Shown: positions 34,557 through 43,075 of the stretch, piece by piece | How the letters are laid out: each line of letters begins with the position of its first letter | Position numbering within the stretch: the first letter of the stretch is position 1 | Source: Sphingomonas pruni NBRC 15498 | GTDB lineage: Bacteria > Pseudomonadota > Alphaproteobacteria > Sphingomonadales > Sphingomonadaceae | Reading direction: 5' to 3' | NCBI RefSeq assembly: GCF_001598455.1 | Contig: NZ_BCYZ01000023.1 | Span: forward strand, 1 to 59,509 | Length of the DNA stretch: 59,509 nt | Notes under the pieces: model-generated | Told to the model about the DNA's origin: nothing | Seen by the model: the letters and a program-made list of their open reading frames with translations, nothing else | Databases searched by the model: none | Made by a program: the position numbers and the translations under genes

Positions 34557-35443
34557 AACGCAGCCTCCACAGTCTCGATCGACCGCCGCCGCGCGGCGAT
34601 CAGGCAGCCGGTGATGATCAGCGCGGCCCCGGCGAGCGTATAGAGCGCGATTCGCTCGCTGAACACGACCCAGCCCCACAAGGACGCCCAGATGAAGGCG
34701 GTATATTCGGTTGGCGCGAGATAGTTCGCCTCCCCGCGAGCATAGGCCCAGGCGAGCAGCAGCAGCGATACCGTCGCCAGCACCGCCGCTCCCACGATCG
34801 CGGGCGCATGCCGCGCATCGGGAACGTGCGCTATGAACGGCGCTCCGGCGGCGAGAATCACGAGGACGATCACGCTCTGGAAGAAAGCGACTTCCTTGGG
34901 CCCGGCGACCAGCGCCTGTTGCCGCATGAGCACGATATTATAGGCATAGCAGACCGCCGAGGTCAGGACCGCAATCGTACCGCGGAAGCGGTCGGGCGAC
35001 GGCGCCGACGCCGCCTGACCCAGCATGATCACCCCGACGCCGGCAAAGGCGACCAGCGAGGCGACGATCGCGCGGCGCGAGATATGTTCCTTGAGCAGGA
35101 ACGCTGCGCCGAACAGCGCCAGCAAGGGGGCGATGAAGGTTAGCGCGATCGCCTGTGCCATCGGCACGCGGGCGAGACCCCAGAAGAAGGTCACCGCCAT
35201 CACCGCCGACACCGATCCGCGGATCAGATGCACGCGCATCGTCGCCCGTGACGGCCAGGCAGTCCGCTGCGGCAGGTAAAGCAGCCCAGTCAGGATCGCG
35301 CCGGCCAGGGTCCGCCATAGCAAGGTGTCATAGGCGCCGATCTCGATCACCAGCACCTTCATCACTGCGTCCATCGACGAGAAGACGGCGATCCCCAGCA
35401 CCGCGACGGAAAACACGAAGGCGGGGCTGCGCGGCATATCCAT
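34553..35443 (-). CDS. EamA/DMT family transporter
   Basis: This 296-residue inner-membrane transporter has ten predicted helices arranged as two EamA repeats (about 10-142 and 153-285). Recognisable parts are the first-repeat end PLLALFGAAFLLKEHISRR and the second-repeat end WASLWGWVVFSERIALYTLAGAALIITG. Relatives export amino acids, purines or other metabolites. It is the first gene of the DMT-GNAT-SMR-TfoX chain; combined export and acetylation genes hint at detoxification, which is inference. Repeat E6 lies upstream. Confidence 0.9.
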   Translation of the reverse strand: MDMPRSPAFVFSVAVLGIAVFSSMDAVMKVLVIEIGAYDTLLWRTLAGAILTGLLYLPQRTAWPSRATMRVHLIRGSVSAVMAVTFFWGLARVPMAQAIALTFIAPLLALFGAAFLLKEHISRRAIVASLVAFAGVGVIMLGQAASAPSPDRFRGTIAVLTSAVCYAYNIVLMRQQALVAGPKEVAFFQSVIVLVILAAGAPFIAHVPDARHAPAIVGAAVLATVSLLLLAWAYARGEANYLAPTEYTAFIWASLWGWVVFSERIALYTLAGAALIITGCLIAARRRSIETVEAAF

Positions 35444-35520
35444 GCCGATAGCGGCAGGCGATCGTCACGTCACCGGCCTGTTCCCTCATGAGGTGAGAAG
35501 GTGGGCTTGTGGAAGGGGCC

Positions 35521-35678
35521 AATTCCTCCCCCGAACGGGGAGGGGGACCAAGGCGCGAAGCGGCTTGGTGGAGGGGGCCCGCGACAGACGAGCAACAGGT
35601 CAAAAACAGCTGGTAGAGGGCCCCCTCCACCACGCGGCTGTGCCGCGCGGTCCCCCTCGCCGTTCCGGGGAGGAATTT
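35521..35678. repeat. Palindromic element copy E6
   Basis: The left half starts AATTCCTCCCCC, has GGGGAGGGGGACC, an ACCAAG..CTTGGT hairpin and GGTGGAGGGGGCCC. The right half is its inverse, ending GGGGAGGAATTT. The core CGCGACAGACGAGCAACAG matches the minus strand of E3 with small differences, showing that both derive from one element about 155 bp long. It lies between the DMT operon and the retropepsin gene. Confidence 0.88.
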
Positions 35679-35683
35679 TATGC

Positions 35684-36208
35684 CTATTTCAGCGTCATCT
35701 TGTCGCCGCTGATCGCCACGCTGTCGAGCCGACGCAGATAGTTCTGCCCGAGCAGCGAGATGGTCAGCCCGTCGAGCACCACGGCATGAATGCCGCTTAC
35801 GCGCTTGCCGTCGAGCACGACATCCTCAAGCTCGACTTCCTGGCCCCGCACGGCGCCCGATGCGCCGGTGCCGACCACGTCGAACTGGCCAGGATCGAAC
35901 TTGATCCCTGCGCGCCGCGCGTCGTCCTGGGTCAGCGCGACCTCGGTCGCGCCGGTATCGACGACGAACTTGATCGGCTCGCCATTGACGTCGGCCACGG
36001 TGAAGAAGTGCCCATTATCCGCACGATCGAGTACAGTCGGCTGCGGCTGGTCGGCAGGCGCCGCCGCGGCCGCGGCCGGCGGAGCGGCGGCGCCCGGTGG
36101 AGCCGCAGTGGCCGGCGGAGCGACGGCGATCGGCGCGCGCTTCGCTCCGGGCAGAGCGAGGCCGATCGCTATCCCGATCACGGTCACGACGAGCAGCGCG
36201 TATTTCAT
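35684..36208 (-). CDS. Retropepsin-like aspartic protease (TIGR02281/clan AA type)
   Basis: This 174-residue protein has an N-terminal membrane anchor (about 3-20). A long Ala/Pro linker follows (about 25-57), then a single-lobe aspartyl protease domain whose active site FVVDTGATEVAL carries the DTG triad. ADNGHFFTVADVNG before it and LLGQNYLRRLDSVAISGDKMTLK after it are characteristic. A single lobe implies that a dimer is needed for activity. It is predicted to act in the periplasm, anchored to the inner membrane; the substrate is unknown. The stop lies 6 bp from repeat E6. Confidence 0.88.
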   Translation of the reverse strand: MKYALLVVTVIGIAIGLALPGAKRAPIAVAPPATAAPPGAAAPPAAAAAAPADQPQPTVLDRADNGHFFTVADVNGEPIKFVVDTGATEVALTQDDARRAGIKFDPGQFDVVGTGASGAVRGQEVELEDVVLDGKRVSGIHAVVLDGLTISLLGQNYLRRLDSVAISGDKMTLK

Positions 36209-36267
36209 GATTGTTCTTCTACCGCGCGGCGATTGCAGCTTGGCTAATAGTGATGCCTAAGAAGACC

Positions 36268-36663
36268 TTACCGCCGGGCCAGCCACCAGCCGAACAGCGC
36301 CAATGCCGGCGGCCCGAACACGCCGGGGAAATCGCGCCAGAAGATCGCGACGCCGCAAATGCCGGTGATCACTTCGTACAGGTGGACCAGGGCATGGAGG
36401 CTCAACCATAACGCCCCGGCCAGCACTGCCAGTCGCCGCACCCGCAAGTTCAGCGTCGCCCAACCGAACATTATCCCGCTGGTGAGATAGGCCGCGCCGA
36501 TGTCCCGAATGAAATGCTGGTTGAAGGGCCCGGTAAACGGCACCGTAGGGATCGAACGATACCAGAGCTGCGGCTGGGCGAGCATGAAGACGCCGAACGC
36601 CACCGCGAAGACCGCGAGCAGACCGACCAGCATCTGCGCCAAGCGAAAGCGTCCGTCGGTCAT
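36268..36663 (-). CDS. Hypothetical four-helix membrane protein
   Basis: This 131-residue protein has four predicted TM helices (about 8-28, 52-72, 78-98, 112-130). It starts MTDGRFRLAQMLVGLLAVFAV. Charged residues are few, with HFIRDIGAAYLTSG and SLHALVHLYEV as the most distinctive segments. I do not assign a family, though the layout resembles small integral membrane proteins of DUF4267/DUF4345 style. A strong GGGGAGGGG stretch precedes the ATG. It lies downstream of ispG and the thioredoxin-like gene, 20 bp away on the same strand. Confidence 0.72.
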   Translation of the reverse strand: MTDGRFRLAQMLVGLLAVFAVAFGVFMLAQPQLWYRSIPTVPFTGPFNQHFIRDIGAAYLTSGIMFGWATLNLRVRRLAVLAGALWLSLHALVHLYEVITGICGVAIFWRDFPGVFGPPALALFGWWLARR

Positions 36664-36683
36664 GGCCCCTCCCCTTCCCGCTT

Positions 36684-37166
36684 CTAGCGCGCGAAGTAAT
36701 TGTAGATCTTGTCTTCCTTGCGCGTCGAGGCGTCGTGCCAGCGCGGCGCGTCCTTGAGGTTGAGCGGCTTGCCGATGCTATCGAGCATCAGCACGGTCGG
36801 GGTTCCCTTGATCCCGTCGAGCCCGAAGCGGCGGGCGAGATCGAGATTGCGGTCCTTCTGCCCGACATCGATCCATACGATTTCGTAGCGGGCACTGAGC
36901 ATCGCGGCGAAGCGCGGACTGGCGAACCAGCCGGCCAGCGCGCGGCTGTCGTGGCACCAATTGGCGCCGAACACGAGGATCACGCGATGGCCATTGGCCT
37001 TGGCGCGCGCCATCGCATCGGCGACGTCGCGGCCGGCGCGATCGGGATCGCCGAACGGCCGCGCCTCGGGGTGGACGGGCGCTGCGGTCGGTGCCGCGGA
37101 GTCAGCCGCCGCGGGCTGCGCGGCGAGCGCGATCGCCGCCGCGACAAGCCCGAGCGCGATCTTCAT
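36684..37166 (-). CDS. Secreted thioredoxin-like protein with single-cysteine active site
   Basis: This 160-residue periplasmic protein has a signal peptide ([21 protein letters not shown]) and a thioredoxin fold of the DUF255/thioredoxin_7 sort. The active-site loop is [12 protein letters not shown]: the first cysteine of the usual CxxC is present but the second position is serine. The cis-Pro segment is [13 protein letters not shown] monothiol site points to a peroxidase, isomerase or trapping role rather than classical disulphide oxidoreduction. The ATG overlaps the ispG stop (ATGA). Confidence 0.82.
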   Translation of the reverse strand: MKIALGLVAAAIALAAQPAAADSAAPTAAPVHPEARPFGDPDRAGRDVADAMARAKANGHRVILVFGANWCHDSRALAGWFASPRFAAMLSARYEIVWIDVGQKDRNLDLARRFGLDGIKGTPTVLMLDSIGKPLNLKDAPRWHDASTRKEDKIYNYFAR

Positions 37167-38281
37167 GCCGCCGCTTTCGCCTCGTCGGCGGCGTCGATCT
37201 CGGCCGCCTTGGCCTCGACCAGCTTGACGATATGCTCGATCATGTCGGCGTCCTGGACATGGTGGTCGGTCACGCCCGACAGATAGACCATGTGCTTGCC
37301 GTTGCCGCCGCCGGTGATGCCGATATCGGTCTCGCGCGCTTCGCCCGGTCCGTTGACCACGCAGCCCAGCACCGACAGGGACATCGGCGTGCGGATATGC
37401 TGGAGCCGCTCCTCCAGCGCCTGGACGGTGCGGATGACGTCGAAGCCCTGGCGCGCGCAGCTCGGACACGACACGACGCGGACGCCGCGATTGCGGATAC
37501 CGAGCGCCTTCAGGATCTCGAACCCGACGCGCACTTCGTCCTCGGGCTCGGCCGAGAGCGACACGCGGATCGTATCGCCGATCCCGTACCAGAGCAGGCT
37601 GCCGATCCCGATCGCCGACTTGACCGTGCCGCCGACGAACCCGCCGGCTTCGGTGATGCCGAGATGGAGCGGGCAATCGACCGCTTCGGCCAGCTGCTGA
37701 TAGGCGGCGACCGCGAGGAACAGGTCGCTCGCCTTCACCGCGACCTTGAATTCGTGGAAGTCGCGATCCTGGAGCAGCTTGATATGATCGAGCGCGCTTT
37801 CGACCAAGGCGTCGGGGCACGGCTCGCCGTACTTCTCGAGCAGGTCCTTCTCGAGACTGCCGGCATTGACGCCGATGCGGATCGCGCAGCCATTGGCCTT
37901 GGCCGCCGCGACGACTTCGTTCACCCGCTCGGCCGAGCCGATATTGCCCGGATTGATGCGCAGGCAAGCGGCGCCGGCGTCGGCCGCCTCGAGCGCGCGC
38001 TTATAGTGGAAATGGATGTCGGCGACGATCGGCACGCGCGCGGCGCGGACGATCTGCTTGAGCGCCGCGGTCGACTCGACGTCCGGGCATGACACGCGGA
38101 TGATGTCGACGCCGGCATCCTCGCAGCGGCGGATCTGGTCGATCGTCGCCCGCGGGTCGCTGGTCGGCGTGTTGGTCATCGTCTGGACGGTGACGGGGGC
38201 ATCGCCGCCCACGGGAACGTTGCCGACCATGATCTGGCGGCTCTTGCGGCGCGTGATGTCGCGCCAGGGACGAACTGACAT
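37163..38281 (-). CDS. ispG: 4-hydroxy-3-methylbut-2-enyl diphosphate synthase
   Basis: This 372-residue iron-sulphur enzyme of the MEP isoprenoid pathway converts MEcPP to HMBPP. The N-terminal TIM-barrel has [17 protein letters not shown] and [12 protein letters not shown]. The [4Fe-4S] ligands are in [10 protein letters not shown] and [11 protein letters not shown]. The residue length and order match the bacterial single-domain form. Start ATG 38281 gives MSVRPWRDI; the frame extends 19 codons further upstream, but the usual family start favours 38281. It overlaps the downstream thioredoxin-like gene. Confidence 0.96.
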   Translation of the reverse strand: MSVRPWRDITRRKSRQIMVGNVPVGGDAPVTVQTMTNTPTSDPRATIDQIRRCEDAGVDIIRVSCPDVESTAALKQIVRAARVPIVADIHFHYKRALEAADAGAACLRINPGNIGSAERVNEVVAAAKANGCAIRIGVNAGSLEKDLLEKYGEPCPDALVESALDHIKLLQDRDFHEFKVAVKASDLFLAVAAYQQLAEAVDCPLHLGITEAGGFVGGTVKSAIGIGSLLWYGIGDTIRVSLSAEPEDEVRVGFEILKALGIRNRGVRVVSCPSCARQGFDVIRTVQALEERLQHIRTPMSLSVLGCVVNGPGEARETDIGITGGGNGKHMVYLSGVTDHHVQDADMIEHIVKLVEAKAAEIDAADEAKAAA

Positions 38282-38517
38282 TCGAAATCCTCTTGGGTCG
38301 CCCGCCATATAGCGGCGCGCGGCCGCGAAACCTAGCACCCTCGCGCGGATCTTAGCTCAGACACGGCGAGATCCAGCCATCCCGTCGTCGAGTCGACGAT
38401 CCACGCCGACAAAAAACCGCCAACACTCATTTTGGGCAACCGAGGTTTCGTTCGCGATAACCTTTTGGTCAGGGCCAGTCCGCTATGATCTGGATCAACT
38501 CGGATACGAACGGCACG

Positions 38518-39684
38518 ATGATTCCCCAGCGACGACATTATGGCCTGGACTGGCTCAGGATCGGCGCTTTCGGCCTGCTGATCGTGTATCATGTCGCGAT
38601 GGTCTTTTCGACCTGGGACTGGGTGATCAAGTCTCCCGTCACCTATCATGAACTGACCGCGCCGATGGCGTTGCTGACGCCGTGGCGCCTGCCGCTGTTG
38701 TTCGCGGTATCGGGCTATGCCAGCCGCAAGTTGTTCGACAAGACGCGCGACGTCCGCGCCTTCACCGATTCACGCAATCGCCGGCTGCTGATTCCCTGGG
38801 GCTTCGCAATGGTCGCGCTGATCCCGCCCGAAATGTGGGTCAGAGCGCGCGAGGCCGGCTATCCGGGCAGCCTGCTCCATTTCTGGCTGACCGATTATTG
38901 GAGCGTCACCCCCGTTTATGGCCACGGCTTCCCGAACTGGGAGCATCTGTGGTTCGTCGCCTATCTATGGGCCTATACGATGGCGCTGGCGGCTTTGTTG
39001 CTCGCGCCGGGTTGGGATGCCGAGCGGCTGACCCGCTCCGTCGACCGATTGGCGCCGGGCGCGCGATTGCTTTGGGTTCCGATCGCCGCGCTGATCCTGC
39101 TCAAGTTTTCGGTGATGTTCGTCCTTTCCGAAAAGCAGGGATTGTTCACCGATTGGAATGCGCATTTCGCCTATTGTCCGATCTTCCTGTTCGGTTTCGC
39201 GCTGGCGGGCGAGAGCAAATTGTGGCCGACGATCGCGCGGCTGCAATGGCCGGCGGCGGCGGTCGCGCTGGTCGCCGGGGTGACCGTGGTTTGCATCGAG
39301 CTCGCCTATGAAGGGCATAACGTCCCGCCGCACCTCATCATGATGCTCGATCGCGCGGCGCGGCTGGCGATGGGCTGGAGCATGATCCTGGTGCTGTTCC
39401 AGCTCGCCAGCCGTTATCTCGATCACGATCACAAATGGCGCGCGACATTGGCCGAAGCGGTGTTCCCGCTCTATATCGCCCACCATCCGGCGATCATCCT
39501 GATTGCGTGGTATACGCTGCCGCTGAACCTCAACCCGTTCGTCGAGTTCGCGCTGATCCTGACCGGCACGTTCGGGTTCGCGGTCGGCTTCTACCTGATC
39601 GGACGAGAGATCGACTGGCTGCGGCCGCTCGTTGGCCTCAGTCCGAGATCAATCCGCCGGACGGTAGCGCCGGCTTCCGCGTAG
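38518..39684 (+). CDS. Acyltransferase family membrane protein (OpgC/acyltransferase-3 type), paralogue 1
   Basis: This 388-residue protein from 38518 (399 if ATG 38485 is used) has about ten TM helices. It begins RRHYGLDWLRIGAFGLLIVYHVAMVF, whose histidine after the first helix is the family catalytic-region residue. Further landmarks are WRLPLLFAVSGYASR, WEHLWFVAYLWAY and VFPLYIAHHPAIIL. Relatives transfer acyl or succinyl groups to periplasmic glucans and other glycans. The start at 38518 is favoured by alignment with the two paralogues, whose N-termini are also ...RHYGMDWLR. It is the most divergent of the three. Confidence 0.85.
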   Translation: MIPQRRHYGLDWLRIGAFGLLIVYHVAMVFSTWDWVIKSPVTYHELTAPMALLTPWRLPLLFAVSGYASRKLFDKTRDVRAFTDSRNRRLLIPWGFAMVALIPPEMWVRAREAGYPGSLLHFWLTDYWSVTPVYGHGFPNWEHLWFVAYLWAYTMALAALLLAPGWDAERLTRSVDRLAPGARLLWVPIAALILLKFSVMFVLSEKQGLFTDWNAHFAYCPIFLFGFALAGESKLWPTIARLQWPAAAVALVAGVTVVCIELAYEGHNVPPHLIMMLDRAARLAMGWSMILVLFQLASRYLDHDHKWRATLAEAVFPLYIAHHPAIILIAWYTLPLNLNPFVEFALILTGTFGFAVGFYLIGREIDWLRPLVGLSPRSIRRTVAPASA

Positions 39685-40479
39685 GCTTGCGCCCGACGCC
39701 AGTTCGACGGTGAAGTCCCCCGATTTATCGGTTTCGATGCGGCGGATCGCCGCGCGCCGCACCAGCCGGCCGCGATGGATGCGCAGGAACGCATCGCCCA
39801 ATTCTGCCTCGACCGCCGCCAGGGTCGCGCGATGCAACAGCGTCCGCGAGCCCCAGGCGATCTCGACGTAATTGCCGGCAGATGCGATCGATTCGATCTC
39901 CTCGATCGGGACGTGATGTGTGACCGCGCCGTCGCCGACCGCGAGTGTCTTCGGCACGTGGGATTCCGCGGCTGGATCCGTTCCGGCCCGCGCTATCAGC
40001 CATTGCGCTAGCGCGAACAGCCCGACGAACTGCAGATAGGAACCCACGTCCTTGCGATATTCGTAGAGCGGCTTGTTCTCGATCCCGTCGAAGAACTGGT
40101 AGGTCCCCGCGCCGGTCGCGGAATAATAGAGGTGCCGCAACTCGACCATCAGCGCCACGTGCCAAGCCGACGCAATCACGCTGCCGAGCACGAAAACGAT
40201 GCCGACCACGACCCAGGGGAAACGGGGTGGACGGATATGCTTCACCGCCAGCCAGATCACCGGCCAGACCGTGAACCATGCCATCATGCTGGTCCATTCC
40301 CACGACCAGATCAGGTCGGGGCGGAGGAAGTGACCGTTGGCACGAAGATCACTGAGCGAAGACTCGGCATTGGCGATCATGATCGCGGCGACGATGACCA
40401 GGAAGCCGGCAGCCAGCACGAGCGCCAGCCTGCGCTGCGTCCCGTTCATCCCGCGCCACCCGCCGTTCGTCCCAGCCAC
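39649..40479 (-). CDS. LytTR DNA-binding regulator with N-terminal membrane domain
   Basis: This 276-residue protein has four predicted N-terminal helices (about 17-36, 62-80, 91-112, 148-166). A C-terminal LytTR domain (about 175-276) has VPIEEIESIASAGNYVEI, LLHRATLAAVEAEL and FLRIHRGRLVRRAAI. It binds DNA as a beta-sheet regulator, with the membrane part possibly sensing envelope state. It lies between acyltransferase paralogues 1 and 2 and converges with paralogue 1 (36 bp overlap at the 3' ends). Control of the acyltransferase cluster is an inference from position. Confidence 0.87.
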   Translation of the reverse strand: MAGTNGGWRGMNGTQRRLALVLAAGFLVIVAAIMIANAESSLSDLRANGHFLRPDLIWSWEWTSMMAWFTVWPVIWLAVKHIRPPRFPWVVVGIVFVLGSVIASAWHVALMVELRHLYYSATGAGTYQFFDGIENKPLYEYRKDVGSYLQFVGLFALAQWLIARAGTDPAAESHVPKTLAVGDGAVTHHVPIEEIESIASAGNYVEIAWGSRTLLHRATLAAVEAELGDAFLRIHRGRLVRRAAIRRIETDKSGDFTVELASGASLRGSRRYRPAD

Positions 40480-40581
40480 TATTTCGATCGTCCCCGCAAA
40501 GCCGCTGTCCAGCCCTCTCCGATACCGGCCCCGGAAGGCCTCGACTAGCCGTCACCGCATCGCAAAGAACGGAGGCGAACG

Positions 40582-41772
40582 ATGGAACGGCATTATGGAA
40601 TGGACTGGTTGAGGATCGGCGCATTCGCGCTCCTGATCTTCTACCATATCGGCATGGTCTTCGTGCCCTGGGACTTCCACATCAAGACCGCGCAGCCGAT
40701 GGACTGGGTCGAGATCCCGATGCTGCTGACCAATCCCTGGCGGCTCACCCTGCTGTTCGTGGTGTCGGGCTATGCCAGCCGCGCGTTATTATCCAAATCC
40801 ACGGGGATAAGCGGGTTCCTGAAGAACCGCACGTCGCGGCTGCTGATCCCGCTGATCTTCGGCATGGCGGTGATCGTCCCGCCGCAGACCTGGGTCGAGC
40901 TGGTCGGCAAGCACGGATACGGCCAATCCTATTTCTGGTTCCTGGCCCATGACTATTTCCGCTTCGGCAAGCTCGACGGCATCGTCATGCCGACCTGGAA
41001 CCATCTGTGGTTCGTGACCTATCTGTGGGTCTATACGCTCGCCCTCGCGCTGATCACGCTAATACCCGGCGCGGACCGGCTGCAGGCGACGTTCGATCGC
41101 GTGTTCGGTGGCGGCCGGGCGCTGGGGCTGCCGGTGATCTTCCTGCTGATCACCCAATTCTGGCTTTTCCCGCACCAGGAAGAAACGCACGATCTGTTCG
41201 GCGATGGGCCGGCCCATCTGCAATATTTCCCCGCCTTGCTGTTTGGCTTCGGCCTCGCCGGCTCGCGCGCGGTGCGCGATGGCCTCACGCGCTGGTGGAT
41301 GGCATCAACCGCGACCGCCGTCGCCTGCTACGCCGTGATCGCCGGACTGCTGGTCGCCTATCCCGATTTCAGCTTTCCGAGCCATAACGTGACGATCGTC
41401 TTCCGCCTGGCGCGCGAGATCGACACATGGCTCGCGATCGCGGCGCTGATCGGCGTGGCCGAACGCTTCCTCAACCACGACCATCGCTGGCGCTCGACGC
41501 TCGCCGAGGCTACTTTCCCCTTCTACATCATCCATCAGACGGTGATCATCCTGGTCGAATTCTGGGTGAAGCCGCTCGGCCTGGGGGCGGCAACTGAGTT
41601 CGCGATCCTGGTCCCGGCGACGATCGCGGGATGCTGGGCCTTCTATCTCGTTGGGCGCGAAATCGACCTGTTGCGCCCGCTGATCGGCCTGAAGGCGCGT
41701 GGGCAGGCCGCCAAGCCGTCGATGTCGGGCGGCTGGATCGAGGACATCCGGGCGCGGCCCGACGTCGCCTGA
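40582..41772 (+). CDS. Acyltransferase family membrane protein, paralogue 2
   Basis: This 396-residue protein has ten predicted TM segments and starts MERHYGMDWLRIGAFALLIFYHIGMVF. It is closely related to paralogue 3, sharing TNPWRLTLLFVVSGYASRAL, MPTWNHLWFVTYLWVYT and TFPFYIIHQTVIIL. The predicted role is membrane O-acyl transfer to a periplasmic glycan or lipid; no partner is defined. GGAGG lies 6 nt before the ATG. It is divergent from the LytTR gene, separated by 102 bp that must hold both promoters. Confidence 0.88.
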   Translation: MERHYGMDWLRIGAFALLIFYHIGMVFVPWDFHIKTAQPMDWVEIPMLLTNPWRLTLLFVVSGYASRALLSKSTGISGFLKNRTSRLLIPLIFGMAVIVPPQTWVELVGKHGYGQSYFWFLAHDYFRFGKLDGIVMPTWNHLWFVTYLWVYTLALALITLIPGADRLQATFDRVFGGGRALGLPVIFLLITQFWLFPHQEETHDLFGDGPAHLQYFPALLFGFGLAGSRAVRDGLTRWWMASTATAVACYAVIAGLLVAYPDFSFPSHNVTIVFRLAREIDTWLAIAALIGVAERFLNHDHRWRSTLAEATFPFYIIHQTVIILVEFWVKPLGLGAATEFAILVPATIAGCWAFYLVGREIDLLRPLIGLKARGQAAKPSMSGGWIEDIRARPDVA

Positions 41773-41851
41773 GCCCCTTTCTACCCGCATCGGGGAACTA
41801 CGGAGGGCGCGATGGGTAGTCATCGCGCCCTCAATCGCTACATGGACCGGC

Positions 41852-43075
41852 ATGGCACGTCATTACGGCATGGATTGGCTGCGCGTCGGCGCCTTCGCCT
41901 TGCTGATCCTTTATCATACCGCGATGGTCTTCACGCCCTGGGGCTTCCATGTGAAGACCGCTCAGCCGGTCGAGTGGCTGTCGGTGCTGATGCTGGTGAC
42001 GAACCCCTGGCGCCTCACCCTGCTGTTCGTCGTGTCGGGCTATGCCAGTCGGGCGCTGCTGGCCAAGTCCAGCGGCGTCGCGAAATTCCTGTCGAGCCGC
42101 AGCAGCCGCCTGCTGATCCCGCTCCTGTTCGGCATGGTCGTGATGGTGCCACCGCAAAGCTGGGTCGAGGTGACGACGCAGCATGGCTACACGCAGGGCT
42201 TCGGCCATTTCCTGATACAGGACTATTTCCGCTTCCGCGCGATCGATGGGGTGTTCCTGCCGACCTGGAACCATCTTTGGTTCGTGGCCTATCTGTGGAC
42301 TTATACCGCCGCGCTGTCGCTGCTCCTGCTCGTCCCCAGGCCCGAATGGCTGCAGGCGTGGTTCGATACCGTGTTCGGCGGCTGGCGCGCATTGGTACTG
42401 CCGATCGTCTATCTGGTGCTGAGCCAGGTGGTGATCTTCCACCGTTGGAGCGACAGCCAGGACCTGATCAACGACGGCGTTGCGCATCTCGCTTATTTTC
42501 CCGCTTTCCTGTTCGGCTTCGGCCTCGCGCGGTCGTCACGCGTGCTCGCATCGTTCGTGCGCTGGTGGAAGCCTGCGGCGGTGCTCGCGGTGCTGAGCTA
42601 CGCATTCGGCGCGGCCATCGAAATCGCCTATCCCGGCGACCTCTTTCCGCCGCAATGGCTGGGCGACCTGATGCTGGTCGCGCATCAGCTTCAATGCTGG
42701 GCCGCGGTCGCTGCCCTGATCGGCATCGCCGAGCGTTTCTGGAACCGCGACGGTGCGTGGCGCCCGACACTGACCGAGGCAGTATTCCCCTTCTACCTGA
42801 TCCACCAGACGATCATTGTCGTGGCCGAATATTGGCTGCGTCCGTTGGGCATCGGTGCGCTCGGCGAATTCCTGATCCTGGTGCCGGCGACAGTGGCCGG
42901 CTGCTGGGCATTCTACCTGATCGGGCGCGAAGTGAACTGGCTGCGGCCGCTGATCGGATTGCGGCGGCGCCCAGCCAAGGGTACCGCTCGCCGCCATGAC
43001 GACACCCCACAAACCCTGGTCGCTGGTGATCCATGGCGGCGCCGGCGCGATAACGCGCAGCCAGACCCGGCCTGA
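41852..43075 (+). CDS. Acyltransferase family membrane protein, paralogue 3
   Basis: This is a 407-residue protein with the same plan as paralogue 2, starting MARHYGMDWLRVGAFALLILYHTAMVF. Conserved blocks are TNPWRLTLLFVVSGYASRAL, LPTWNHLWFVAYLWTYT and VFPFYLIHQTIIVV. The frame opens at 41699, but homology with paralogue 2 places the start at 41852. The last 26 or so residues (RRHDDTPQTLVAGDPWRRRR...) overlap the next gene by 80 nt in another frame and are unlike the paralogue ends, so the tail is probably unimportant for function. Confidence 0.86.
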   Translation: MARHYGMDWLRVGAFALLILYHTAMVFTPWGFHVKTAQPVEWLSVLMLVTNPWRLTLLFVVSGYASRALLAKSSGVAKFLSSRSSRLLIPLLFGMVVMVPPQSWVEVTTQHGYTQGFGHFLIQDYFRFRAIDGVFLPTWNHLWFVAYLWTYTAALSLLLLVPRPEWLQAWFDTVFGGWRALVLPIVYLVLSQVVIFHRWSDSQDLINDGVAHLAYFPAFLFGFGLARSSRVLASFVRWWKPAAVLAVLSYAFGAAIEIAYPGDLFPPQWLGDLMLVAHQLQCWAAVAALIGIAERFWNRDGAWRPTLTEAVFPFYLIHQTIIVVAEYWLRPLGIGALGEFLILVPATVAGCWAFYLIGREVNWLRPLIGLRRRPAKGTARRHDDTPQTLVAGDPWRRRRDNAQPDPA

